Positions 1 to 5,804 of a stretch of 10,309 bases of DNA are shown in pieces; positions within the stretch are counted from its first letter, which is position 1, and the number at the start of each line of letters is the position of its first letter. The position numbers were made by a program, and so were the translations under genes. The stretch lies in NCBI GenBank assembly GCA_014381165.1, contig JACMIM010000114.1, forward strand, positions 1-10,309, given 5' to 3'. This DNA is from Roseiflexaceae bacterium (GTDB lineage Bacteria > Chloroflexota > Chloroflexia > Chloroflexales > Roseiflexaceae). The notes beneath the pieces were generated by a model. It was not told where the DNA came from, made no database searches, and saw nothing but the letters and a program-made list of their open reading frames with translations.

Positions 1-518
1 GCGACTGCCGCCGGGCGAACTGGCGTGAGAGCCGGGTCTAAAGCACGCTGCGGCCGTTCGGGCGCAGGCGGGCGTGGCGCAGGGCGGGCGGGTTCAACCG
101 GCTTGGGCGGCTCGACAACTGGCACTGGCTCCGGATCGGGCACTGGCGGTTGCACAGGGCCAGCCTGTATTGCCGCACGCAGCGCCTGATTCAGCTGCTC
201 CGCCGAGACAGGGCCATCCAGATACTGGTAAACGCCATGACTTTGCGCCTGCTGCGCGCCGCGCGGGTCAGGCTGGCGGCTACACAAAATAACCCGGGTT
301 GGCAGGCCAAACGCTGGCAGAATCTCCGCCAAGTCCAGCCCACTCATGCCAGGCAGATCGACATCGGCAATCACCACTTCAGGGGAAGTATTCCGTACTT
401 CCCACAGCGCATCATTAGCACTTTCCAGCACCTGCGCTGTGATGTCGGCGGGAAGTAGGGCTGGCAACGCCCGCAACGTTTCATTTTCACCAGGCACAAT
501 AATCAGTCGATGGGCCAT
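1..518 (-). CDS. Response-regulator receiver protein with degenerate active site (partial)
   Basis: Starts at ATG 518-516 and stays open to the left edge (172 codons visible), so the C-terminus is missing. A GGGGAAAGG purine run lies 9-17 nt upstream of the start. Residues about 1-120 read as a CheY-like receiver: LIIV strand, then VVIADVDLPGMSG with the phosphoacceptor Asp before VDLPGMSG, then VILCS. Two features of a working receiver are missing. The acidic pair after the first strand (normally DD) is PG, and the conserved Lys near YLDGPVS is replaced by Gly. After about residue 125 the protein is a low-complexity Pro/Ala/Val/Glu linker, typical of a tether to a further domain outside the window. 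It lies downstream of the histidine kinase gene on the same strand, so it may be a partner, but a hairpin separates them. Receiver fold is confident; phosphorylation competence is doubtful. Confidence 0.8.
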   Translation of the reverse strand, partial: MAHRLIIVPGENETLRALPALLPADITAQVLESANDALWEVRNTSPEVVIADVDLPGMSGLDLAEILPAFGLPTRVILCSRQPDPRGAQQAQSHGVYQYLDGPVSAEQLNQALRAAIQAGPVQPPVPDPEPVPVVEPPKPVEPARPAPRPPAPERPQRALDPALTPVRPAAV

Positions 519-597
519 TCGTCCCGCCTTTCCCCAACCGCAAACGAGATATCTTCTCACAGCTATGCTAGCAATTCTACCTGATTCACAAGCAGAA

Positions 598-631
598 AGA
601 GAAAGGGTTATTGTTTGGGGCTGCGCCCCAA
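598..631 (-). terminator. Probable terminator after the hybrid kinase gene
   Basis: On the minus strand, 10 nt after the TAA stop at 643-641, a perfect 7-bp stem TTGGGGC/GCCCCAA with a 3-nt loop (GCA) spans 631-615. It is followed by a pyrimidine-rich stretch (CCCTTTCTCTTTC) rather than a clean T run. The position and stem favour a terminator; the weak T tract lowers certainty and read-through into the receiver gene is possible. Confidence 0.5.
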
Positions 632-640
632 GCCCACACG

Positions 641-2293
641 TTAGGCCGGGCGGCACGGCAGCGCAAGCGTGAATGTGCTGCCCACACCCTCCTGCGAGAT
701 AACCCAGATCACTCCACCGAGTGCAGCAGTCAGCTCGCGCACAATCGCAAGCCCCAGGCCAATCCCCCCGTGATCGCGGGTGAGTGACTCAGCAACCTGG
801 TAGAACCGCTCGAAAATACGCGACTGCTCGCGTTCGGGGATGCCAATGCCGGAATCCTGCACCTCGAAGATCGCCCAGGGAACACGGCTTTCAGCGGCAA
901 CGGCCTCGCCCTTGATATTCAGTAAAGCCCCAGCCGGCCGCTGCATCGCGCGCAGCGTGATCAGGCCCGCCTCCGGCGTGAATCGTACAGCATTGGCAAT
1001 CAGGTGGCCAAGAATGAGCTGAAGCTTTTCCGAATCAGTCTCAAGCTCGATCGGCTGTTCAGGCAGCTCAAGCGTCATCTGCTGGCGGCGTTCAGCGGCG
1101 ATCAACAGCATCTGATCATAGGCGTGGCGCACGATATGTTGCAGCGTGACCGGTTCGAAGGCTGGACGAGACTCGCCGGTGTCGAGGTGGCGCAGGCTGA
1201 CCATATCGTCGACAATATGACGAATGCGCTGCGCGTTCTCCAGCACCCGTGACACATACTCGCTGAACACATCGTTGGGTGCCTGGCCACGCAGCATCAG
1301 CGAGTAGCCCAGCACGACCGAAAGCGGCGTGCGCAGCTCGTGTGAGGCGATCGCAATAAATTCGCTTTTGAGCCGGTCGAGTTCCTGTAAGTGGGCGTAG
1401 GCTTCGTTCAGCTGGCTGTACAGGGTTGCGTTGCGAAGCGCGGCCCCGGCGTGGCTGGCCAGCAGCGCGATCTCCTCTGGTACACCAGTGCGTAGCGTGG
1501 CTGGCAGATCGTCGCACAGCAGCAGCACGCCGCTCACCTCGCGCTGCGCGTGTAGCGCCAACGCAAAGCCATAGCGCAGCTCGGCCCCGTCGATCCGACA
1601 AAGCGCCTGATCATACACCTCAACTGCGGCGGGCTGCGTCATGGCGTGCTGAACAAGATCGCGCCCAGCGGAAAGCAACTCTGCTGTGTCCGATGATGGA
1701 ATCACGGTGTCGCCAGCCTGAACGAACACAAAGCCAACTCGGCAGCCGCTCTGCTCCATAGTTAGCCGCAACAGCGTGCCGCCAAGCTCCTGAAGATCGA
1801 GTGTGCTATTGAGCGTCGCACTGTTCGCCAGGATTTGCCCAAGCGCGCGCAGGCGCAGATTATCCTGGACGATACTACGCTTATCGAGCGCCTGATCGAC
1901 GGCAATACGCAGGTGCTCAACTTCGAATGGCTTCTGGAGAAAATCGGCCACGCCGCGCTGCACTGAGAGCTGTAGGTTCTCCTGTGAGGCGAAACCAGTC
2001 ATAATAATGATTGCAATCGCTGGGTCGCGCTCGCGGGCCACACGCGCAAGATCGAGGCCACTCATCGACGGCATTTTGATGTCGGTCAGCAGTAGATCGA
2101 AACGCGTGTCCCCGTGCAGCAACTGAACTGCCGTGTCGGGAGAGTTCGTGGTGACAACTTCATAGCCGCTGCGCTGGAGCGTGCGCGAGCAGACATCGCA
2201 CATATACTGTTCGTCATCGACGACAAGCACCCGGGCCGCAGTGCTATCGACACCGCGTGGTCGTATGTTCGGCTGTGATGCGGATGGATACAT
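641..2293 (-). CDS. Receiver-GAF-histidine kinase hybrid sensor
   Basis: A 550-aa cytosolic signalling protein with no membrane segment. The domain order is receiver, GAF-like, HisKA, HATPase_c. Receiver, residues 20-135: VLVVDDE acidic pair, phosphoacceptor D71 in LLLTDIKMPSMSG, T99 and K121 in FLQKPF, so all key residues are present. A helical linker leads to a GAF-like sensor at about 150-292. HisKA: ASHELRTPLS with phospho-accepting H318. HATPase: N box around N434 (LIANAVRFTP), G1 box DSGIGIP at D480, F box FERFYQ, G2 box GGIGLGLAI at 509-517. An N-terminal receiver with a C-terminal kinase is the reverse of most hybrid kinases and suggests an input phosphoryl group or partner modulates kinase activity (inference). 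ATG at 2293 has only a weak upstream AGGGG. The gene begins 20 nt after the stop of the upstream gene, implying co-transcription. The first Asn usual in the N box is His429-430 region (GHLIANA); the essential second Asn is kept. Confidence 0.92.
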   Translation of the reverse strand: MYPSASQPNIRPRGVDSTAARVLVVDDEQYMCDVCSRTLQRSGYEVVTTNSPDTAVQLLHGDTRFDLLLTDIKMPSMSGLDLARVARERDPAIAIIIMTGFASQENLQLSVQRGVADFLQKPFEVEHLRIAVDQALDKRSIVQDNLRLRALGQILANSATLNSTLDLQELGGTLLRLTMEQSGCRVGFVFVQAGDTVIPSSDTAELLSAGRDLVQHAMTQPAAVEVYDQALCRIDGAELRYGFALALHAQREVSGVLLLCDDLPATLRTGVPEEIALLASHAGAALRNATLYSQLNEAYAHLQELDRLKSEFIAIASHELRTPLSVVLGYSLMLRGQAPNDVFSEYVSRVLENAQRIRHIVDDMVSLRHLDTGESRPAFEPVTLQHIVRHAYDQMLLIAAERRQQMTLELPEQPIELETDSEKLQLILGHLIANAVRFTPEAGLITLRAMQRPAGALLNIKGEAVAAESRVPWAIFEVQDSGIGIPEREQSRIFERFYQVAESLTRDHGGIGLGLAIVRELTAALGGVIWVISQEGVGSTFTLALPCRPA

Positions 2294-2313
2294 TGGCGGT
2301 GGCCCCTAGCTCG

Positions 2314-3462
2314 CTATGTAAGCGCCTCGACGGCGGAAATTGGCACCAGGATGGTCGAGCCGTCCTCAAGCGTAACATCGACAGCATGCGCGCGCACCCG
2401 CGAACTCAGGCGGCGTGGTGCTGCTGAAACCGCACGCACCATTCCGACCAGCCCAAGGTGTTCGCCATCGAGCAGCCGCACTTGTGCGCCGGGGCGCACA
2501 CGCGGTTGGGGCGGCTCAAGTTGCAGCCCAGGGGTGCGCGCCGAAAGCGGAATCACCACACGCGGGCGCGTGAGCGGAAAGCGCAGCCGCGTTGTTCCCT
2601 CAATCAAGGCTTCCTGGCGATCATGGGCGGCCAATTTCTCGAACAGCGCCGCCGACATAGGCCGAGCGCCAAAGCCCTCGGTGACAACGAGCGTGATATC
2701 ATGACGGACATGTGGGTTTGCCGCCAGCATCTGCCAGCCGCCAATGCCAACCCGCCAACCATTGGCCGACGACCAATCGAGGAATGTCGTCAGCTCCTCG
2801 GCTTCGATGCTGCCAACAATCACGCCACGCACCTGCTCTTTGACCGCGCGGCGCAGGGCATTGGCACTTACGCCACTGCCGCCGATCAAAATCGAGTAGG
2901 CGTACTTCGCAGTGATCTTATCGGCCTCGATCTGCTCGGAGGGATCAGTGACCACCAAATGCAGCACGCCGGAGCGATCGGGGCCGAAGCCAAACACACC
3001 ATAGACCTGCGCAGCCGGCGTTTCGATTCGCACGCCCCGCCCTGGCAGCACCTCCATCACAATGCCGCGCACGGTCGCCTGTAGCTCATACGTCACTGGG
3101 TCAGGCGTAAGCGTCACATAGCCCGTCTCGGCATCGACAGCGGTGATGATACCAGCGATTGGCGCGCTGTAGGTGCGGCCAAACAGCGGACTCGAGCGGG
3201 CAAAGATTTCGCCCTGAGCGACTTTATTACCAACCTCTTTTTTGAGCGCCCGCTCGACGCTGGCTGGTGGGATCGAAAGGGCGCGCGCGACATTCAGCAC
3301 CTGCGGGCTGGCCGGCAGATAGGCGCGCGCGACAATTTCCTCTGGCTCGACCCGCTGGCCCTGGCGAACCAGCACCTCGCCGGGCTGCGGCAAACGCCGC
3401 TCGATACGGGCCAGGGCACCATTAATCAGCGGCGATGTTCCAGTTGGAAGGTAGAGTGACAT
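2314..3462 (-). CDS. Unrecognised protein with barrel-sandwich-like segments and KOW-like C-terminus
   Basis: 382 aa from ATG 3462-3460. I prefer this start because a GCGGAG lies 12 nt upstream and the longer reading (to 3573) would run through the TATAAT promoter and has a Cys-rich, unnatural N-terminus. I cannot name the protein. Visible parts: residues 22-48 (LPQPGEVLVRQGQRVEPEE) and 76-120 (VGNKVAQGEIFA, then YSAPIAGIITAVDAETGYV) have the Gly-x-x-Val turn pattern of lipoyl/barrel-sandwich hybrid domains, without a lipoyl lysine motif. Residues about 155-300 look like a soluble alpha/beta domain (ILIGGSGVSANALRRAV, VRGVIVGSIEAEEL). Residues 322-382 resemble a KOW/SH3-like barrel (RPGAQVRLLDGEHLGLVGMV). 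No signal peptide or clear membrane segment. It is the first gene of the cluster with the hybrid kinase, so a role in the same signalling path is possible. A nucleic-acid or transcription-complex role is only suggested by the KOW-like end. Confidence 0.8.
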   Translation of the reverse strand: MSLYLPTGTSPLINGALARIERRLPQPGEVLVRQGQRVEPEEIVARAYLPASPQVLNVARALSIPPASVERALKKEVGNKVAQGEIFARSSPLFGRTYSAPIAGIITAVDAETGYVTLTPDPVTYELQATVRGIVMEVLPGRGVRIETPAAQVYGVFGFGPDRSGVLHLVVTDPSEQIEADKITAKYAYSILIGGSGVSANALRRAVKEQVRGVIVGSIEAEELTTFLDWSSANGWRVGIGGWQMLAANPHVRHDITLVVTEGFGARPMSAALFEKLAAHDRQEALIEGTTRLRFPLTRPRVVIPLSARTPGLQLEPPQPRVRPGAQVRLLDGEHLGLVGMVRAVSAAPRRLSSRVRAHAVDVTLEDGSTILVPISAVEALT

Positions 3463-3501
3463 AGAAGCTGCGTTCTCCGCGCTAGGACGGACTGCGCAAT
3501 T

Positions 3502-3507
3502 ATTATA
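3502..3507 (-). promoter_or_regulatory. Minus-strand -10 box for the signalling cluster
   Basis: The minus strand reads TATAAT at 3507-3502, about 40 nt upstream of ATG 3462. The best -35 candidate is TTGTTT with a long 19-nt spacer, so the match rests on the perfect -10. It lies in the divergent gap between this cluster and the PspC gene. I see no convincing promoter for the plus-strand PspC gene in the same gap. Confidence 0.55.
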
Positions 3508-3620
3508 GCACAGTGATTCAAGCGCCAAACAACAAGCGCTGCAACAACCTGCGCCGTTCAGCCGTCTTAACAACAGAATACCAGCGGCCTGTAGCGCCGC
3601 AAACCAGCGAGGAGATTCTT

Positions 3621-4115
3621 ATGTATGAACCAACCCAACGACTACTGCGCAGCCGCAGCGAGCATATGCTCGGCGGTGTCGCGGGCGGTATAGCGCGTTA
3701 TCTTGCGATCGACCCTGTTTTTGTACGATTAGTGTTTATCGCTGGGGCTTTCACAGGCATCGGCGTCATTCTCTATCCGATTCTTTGGGCGATCATGCCC
3801 CAGGAGCCAGAGGACGCGAGCAATCAGGTGTATGTAGCTCACGGGAGCGCCTCACGGCGACCGCGCTTTGATCTTATGACCGGCGAGCCAGTCGGCGGCG
3901 AGGACGAGATTCCGATCAACAATGTGACGCCGCCGAGTGGCAGCGCAGCGACCAACCCGCAGCGCAACCGCATGCTGGCCTACGCATTGCTTGTTGTTGG
4001 CGTGCTGTTTCTGCTGACACATCTCCTGCCAATCGGCGCGCTGATCGGCAAACTGCTATTTCCCGCACTGCTGATCGTGGCCGGGTTGTGGCTGTTGGGG
4101 AAGAACCAGAGCTAG
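3621..4115 (+). CDS. PspC-domain membrane protein
   Basis: 164 aa. ATG 3621 is chosen because GGAG at 3611-3614 sits 6 nt before it and the PspC domain begins at once; the longer in-frame reading from 3513 overlaps the opposite promoter. Residues 5-60 are a PspC domain: RLLRSRSEHMLGGVAGGIAR, then IDPVFVRLVFI and a hydrophobic segment ending YPILWAIMPQE. Residues 61-115 form a hydrophilic linker with ASN/SGS content. A second hydrophobic region (about 118-160) probably makes one or two further membrane passes, ending LGKNQS. In enterobacteria PspC helps sense envelope stress with PspB and PspA. No pspA or pspB is seen here, so the role is best stated as a PspC-like envelope-stress or membrane-associated protein. 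The gene stands alone between a divergent cluster and the infC promoter. Confidence 0.88.
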   Translation: MYEPTQRLLRSRSEHMLGGVAGGIARYLAIDPVFVRLVFIAGAFTGIGVILYPILWAIMPQEPEDASNQVYVAHGSASRRPRFDLMTGEPVGGEDEIPINNVTPPSGSAATNPQRNRMLAYALLVVGVLFLLTHLLPIGALIGKLLFPALLIVAGLWLLGKNQS

Positions 4116-4219
4116 GGGCTGGGATTTGGGGGCTGGGGGCTAGGCGTAACGGAACAGCCAGCTGGACAATGCCCCCAGCCCCCAGCCCCTAGCTCCTAGC
4201 TCCTAGCCCCAGCCCCTAA
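4112..4219. repeat. Inverted array of CTRGGGG heptamers
   Basis: The left arm reads as consecutive 7-mers CTAGGGG, CTGGGAT, TTGGGGG, CTGGGGG, CTAGGCG (4112-4146). The right arm holds their complements CCCCCAG, CCCCCAG, CCCCTAG, CTCCTAG, CTCCTAG, then CCCCAG and CCCCTAA (4172-4219). The 13-bp arms at 4128-4140 and 4171-4183 are exact complements around a 30-nt loop that itself contains the palindrome CCAGCTGG (4158-4165). The outer arms 4113-4123 and 4208-4218 also pair exactly. There is no T run after the structure, so it is not a standard terminator. It starts at the stop codon of the PspC gene and ends 8 nt before the infC -35 box. Confidence 0.75.
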
Positions 4220-4226
4220 AAACAAG

Positions 4227-4255
4227 TTGACGCCTGCTACATCACATGTTATACT
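4227..4255 (+). promoter_or_regulatory. Strong sigma-70-type promoter for infC operon
   Basis: TTGACG at 4227-4232 and TATACT at 4250-4255 with an ideal 17-nt spacer; TGT just before the -10 resembles an extended -10. Transcription should begin near 4262, leaving a leader of about 63 nt before the infC start, with a small CCCC/GGGG hairpin at about 4270-4284. That leader is short for the known L20-binding operon leaders of Firmicutes. Confidence 0.8.
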
Positions 4256-4311
4256 GCGTATTCGACCGTCCCCGATATATGGGGGCGTTGTGTTGTGTTG
4301 GCTTTGCAAAG

Positions 4312-4327
4312 AAGGAGCGCAGCGATC
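4312..4327 (+). promoter_or_regulatory. AAGGAG ribosome binding site and ATC start of infC
   Basis: AAGGAG at 4312-4317 is followed by a 7-nt spacer and ATC at 4325-4327, which is in frame with IF3. There is no ATG, GTG or TTG at a proper distance. infC is the classic gene with a non-canonical AUU/AUC-class start; IF3 rejects such starts, giving feedback control in E. coli. The palindrome CTTTGCAAAG (4302-4311) abuts the binding site. Confidence 0.8.
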
Positions 4328-5101
4328 AGAGACCGTCTTCGCATCAATAACCGCATCCGCGCGCGTGAAGTGCGTCTCATCGACGAGGACAACAACCAGG
4401 TTGGGATTGTCCAGATTCGAGATGCACTGACCATGGCAGAGGAGCGGGGGCTCGACCTTGTGGAGGTCGCGCCGAACGCGGTGCCGCCGGTGTGTCGCCT
4501 TATGGATCACGGGAAGTACCGCTACGAGCAGACCAAAAAGGAGCGCGAGGCGCGAAAGAATCAGAAGCAGGTCGAAATCAAGCAGATTCGGCTTGAACCG
4601 AAAACTGACACGCACGATATCGATGTGAAGACTTCTCAAGCACGGCGCTTTTTGATCGAAGGCGACAAAGTCAAATTTAATTTGCGCTTCCGTGGTCGTG
4701 AAATCTTCCATCAAGAGATTGGGCGTGAGATTCTTGAGCGGATCGCGGAAAACTTGCGCGATATTGCTATCATCGAGCAGCGCCCACTTATGGAGGGCAA
4801 GGTGCTCTCACTGACGCTAGCACCTGGCGCTAAGGCCAAGGCGCAGCAGGAGAAGCGCGAGCGCGCACCACGAGAGCCGGTTGAGCGCCCGCAGCAGGCC
4901 GCGCCTGCCGTGGAATCAGCTACCTCAGATGTGGAGATTCCGCAGCAGGCCGCGCCTGCCGCAGAACCAGCTGGTTCAAATGTTGAAATCTCTCAGCAGG
5001 ACGCGCCTGCCGCCGAGCTAGTTCGTGTACATGCTGAACGCCCGCAGCAGGCCGCGCCTGCCGCTGAGCCAGCCAGTTCAAATCAAGAAACTGAGGTTTA
5101 A
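4325..5101 (+). CDS. infC: Translation initiation factor IF-3 with a long repetitive tail
   Basis: 258 aa from the ATC at 4325. IF3 binds the 30S subunit, blocks premature 50S joining and checks the initiator tRNA and start codon. Residues 5-75 are the N-terminal domain: RINNRIRAREVRLIDEDN, GIVQIRDALTMAEERGLDLVEVAP, PPVCRLMDHGKYRYEQ. The basic linker is EREARKNQKQ. Residues 84-170 are the C-terminal domain: EIKQIRLEPKTDTHDIDVK, GDKVKFNLRFRGREIFHQ, RPLMEGKVLSLTLAP. This accounts for about 170 residues, the normal family size. Residues 171-258 are extra: a charged AKAQQEKRERAPREP segment, then four 17-residue PQQAAPAAEPA-type repeats. A GTG at 4295 is in frame but would put the AAGGAG inside the gene. 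It is first in infC-rpmI-rplT, with rpmI starting 5 nt after its stop. Confidence 0.96.
   Translation: MRDRLRINNRIRAREVRLIDEDNNQVGIVQIRDALTMAEERGLDLVEVAPNAVPPVCRLMDHGKYRYEQTKKEREARKNQKQVEIKQIRLEPKTDTHDIDVKTSQARRFLIEGDKVKFNLRFRGREIFHQEIGREILERIAENLRDIAIIEQRPLMEGKVLSLTLAPGAKAKAQQEKRERAPREPVERPQQAAPAVESATSDVEIPQQAAPAAEPAGSNVEISQQDAPAAELVRVHAERPQQAAPAAEPASSNQETEV
4889..5092 (+). repeat. 51-bp tandem repeat in the infC tail
   Basis: Four units begin at 4889, 4940, 4991 and 5042, exactly 51 bp (17 codons) apart, each opening with a variant of CCGCAGCAGGCCGCGCCTGC. The third is most diverged (TCTCAGCAGGACGCG; its second half is ELVRVHAE rather than EPAGSNVE). Because the period is a whole number of codons, gain or loss of units keeps the frame. 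Confidence 0.93.
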
Positions 5102-5106
5102 GTTCC

Positions 5107-5304
5107 ATGCCGAAGATGAAGACCCACAAGGGCGCCTCAAAGCGCTTTAAGCTGACTGGTACCGGCAAGCTCATGCATCAGCAGGGCCGCCGCGGTCACT
5201 TTCGCCGCCGCAAGGCTACTCGGCTGCTCCAGCAACTCGATAAGCTGAAGCCAGTTGATAAGACAGAGGAACGTATGGTACGCCAGGCGCTACCATACGG
5301 CTAG
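5107..5304 (+). CDS. rpmI: 50S ribosomal protein L35
   Basis: 65 aa, the normal L35 length. MPKMKTHKGASKRFKLTGTG is the diagnostic N-terminus, followed by a basic HFRRRKATR segment and the conserved ending of the family (LPYG). L35 is a small protein of the large subunit. GAGG at 5092-5095 lies inside the last codons of infC, 11 nt before ATG, so translation is probably coupled to infC. It is followed after 44 nt by rplT, giving the universal infC-rpmI-rplT order. Confidence 0.98.
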   Translation: MPKMKTHKGASKRFKLTGTGKLMHQQGRRGHFRRRKATRLLQQLDKLKPVDKTEERMVRQALPYG

Positions 5305-5348
5305 TTCGTTGACTGACACAGTTGTATCATTGCTAGGAGTGTAAGCAT

Positions 5349-5708
5349 ATGGCTCGCGTGAAACGTGGCGTGATGGTTCGCAAACGCCACAATAAGTTGC
5401 TCAAAGAGGCCAAGGGCTACCAGGGTAGCCGCAGTCGCCGCGTCAAGGTAGCCCGTGAGACGATCATGAAGGCGCTTTCGTATGCCTACCGTGACCGTCG
5501 CAACCGTAAGCGTGATTTTCGCCGCCTGTGGATCACCCGTATCAATGCCGCTGCGCGGTTGCACGGCATGAGCTACAGCCGCTTTATGAATGGCCTAAAG
5601 CATGCCAACATTACGGTCGACCGCAAGATGCTGGCTGACATCGCCGTGCGCGACCCGCAGGCGTTCAAGGGCATGGTCGATCAGGTGCAGCGCGCAATCG
5701 CCGCCTAG
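5349..5708 (+). CDS. rplT: 50S ribosomal protein L20
   Basis: 119 aa, the usual length. MARVKRGVMVRKRHNKLLKEAKGYQG is nearly a textbook L20 start, followed by YAYRDRRNRKRDFRRLWITRINAAAR, YSRFMNGLKHANI, DRKMLADIAVRDPQAF. L20 binds 23S rRNA early in large-subunit assembly and in some bacteria represses its own operon. AGGAGT at 5335-5340 is 8 nt before the ATG. It is the last gene of the translation operon; a long hairpin begins 41 nt after its stop. Confidence 0.98.
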   Translation: MARVKRGVMVRKRHNKLLKEAKGYQGSRSRRVKVARETIMKALSYAYRDRRNRKRDFRRLWITRINAAARLHGMSYSRFMNGLKHANITVDRKMLADIAVRDPQAFKGMVDQVQRAIAA

Positions 5709-5749
5709 ACGACACAGTACAGGGACAGCGACGACGCACGATAGATCGT

Positions 5750-5793
5750 GAAAATAGGTAGGGGCACGATACATCGTGCCCCTACCTATTTTC
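5750..5793 (+). terminator. 21-bp perfect hairpin: operon terminator or palindromic repeat
   Basis: The arms 5750-5770 and 5773-5793 are exact reverse complements over 21 bp with only AC between them. The outer part is GAAAATAGG/CCTATTTTC, so each direction has an A tract, a GC-rich core and a T tract. This is the form of a bidirectional intrinsic terminator and it follows rplT. A smaller dyad CACGAT-AG-ATCGTG lies just upstream at 5737-5750 and shares the CACGAT/ATCGTG core, suggesting duplication of a palindromic element. The next gene starts only 12 nt after it. Confidence 0.75.
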
Positions 5794-5804
5794 GCGGGTT
5801 ATTT

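Noticed and set aside
3463..3573. Longer N-terminus (37 residues, Cys-rich) for the minus-strand unknown protein
   Set aside because: It would be translated across the TATAAT promoter at 3502-3507; ATG 3462 has an upstream GCGGAG and the recognisable sequence begins there.
3573..3586. 14-bp match ACAGAATACCAGCG also at 9736-9749
   Set aside because: A single exact match of this length in 10 kb is within what chance can give; no other context is shared.
3513..3620. Longer N-terminus for the PspC protein
   Set aside because: Overlaps the divergent promoter, has no family similarity, and ATG 3621 has GGAG at the right distance.
4262..4324. L20-binding autoregulatory leader before infC
   Set aside because: The leader is about 63 nt and has only a small hairpin, too little for the known L20 leader structures.
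4196..4714. 172-codon minus-strand reading frame opposite infC
   Set aside because: Shadow of the clearly real infC; composition shows no recognisable domain and it begins inside infC.
5748..5804. Upstream ATG for the SpoU methyltransferase
   Set aside because: Would translate the 21-bp hairpin; family similarity starts at ATG 5805.
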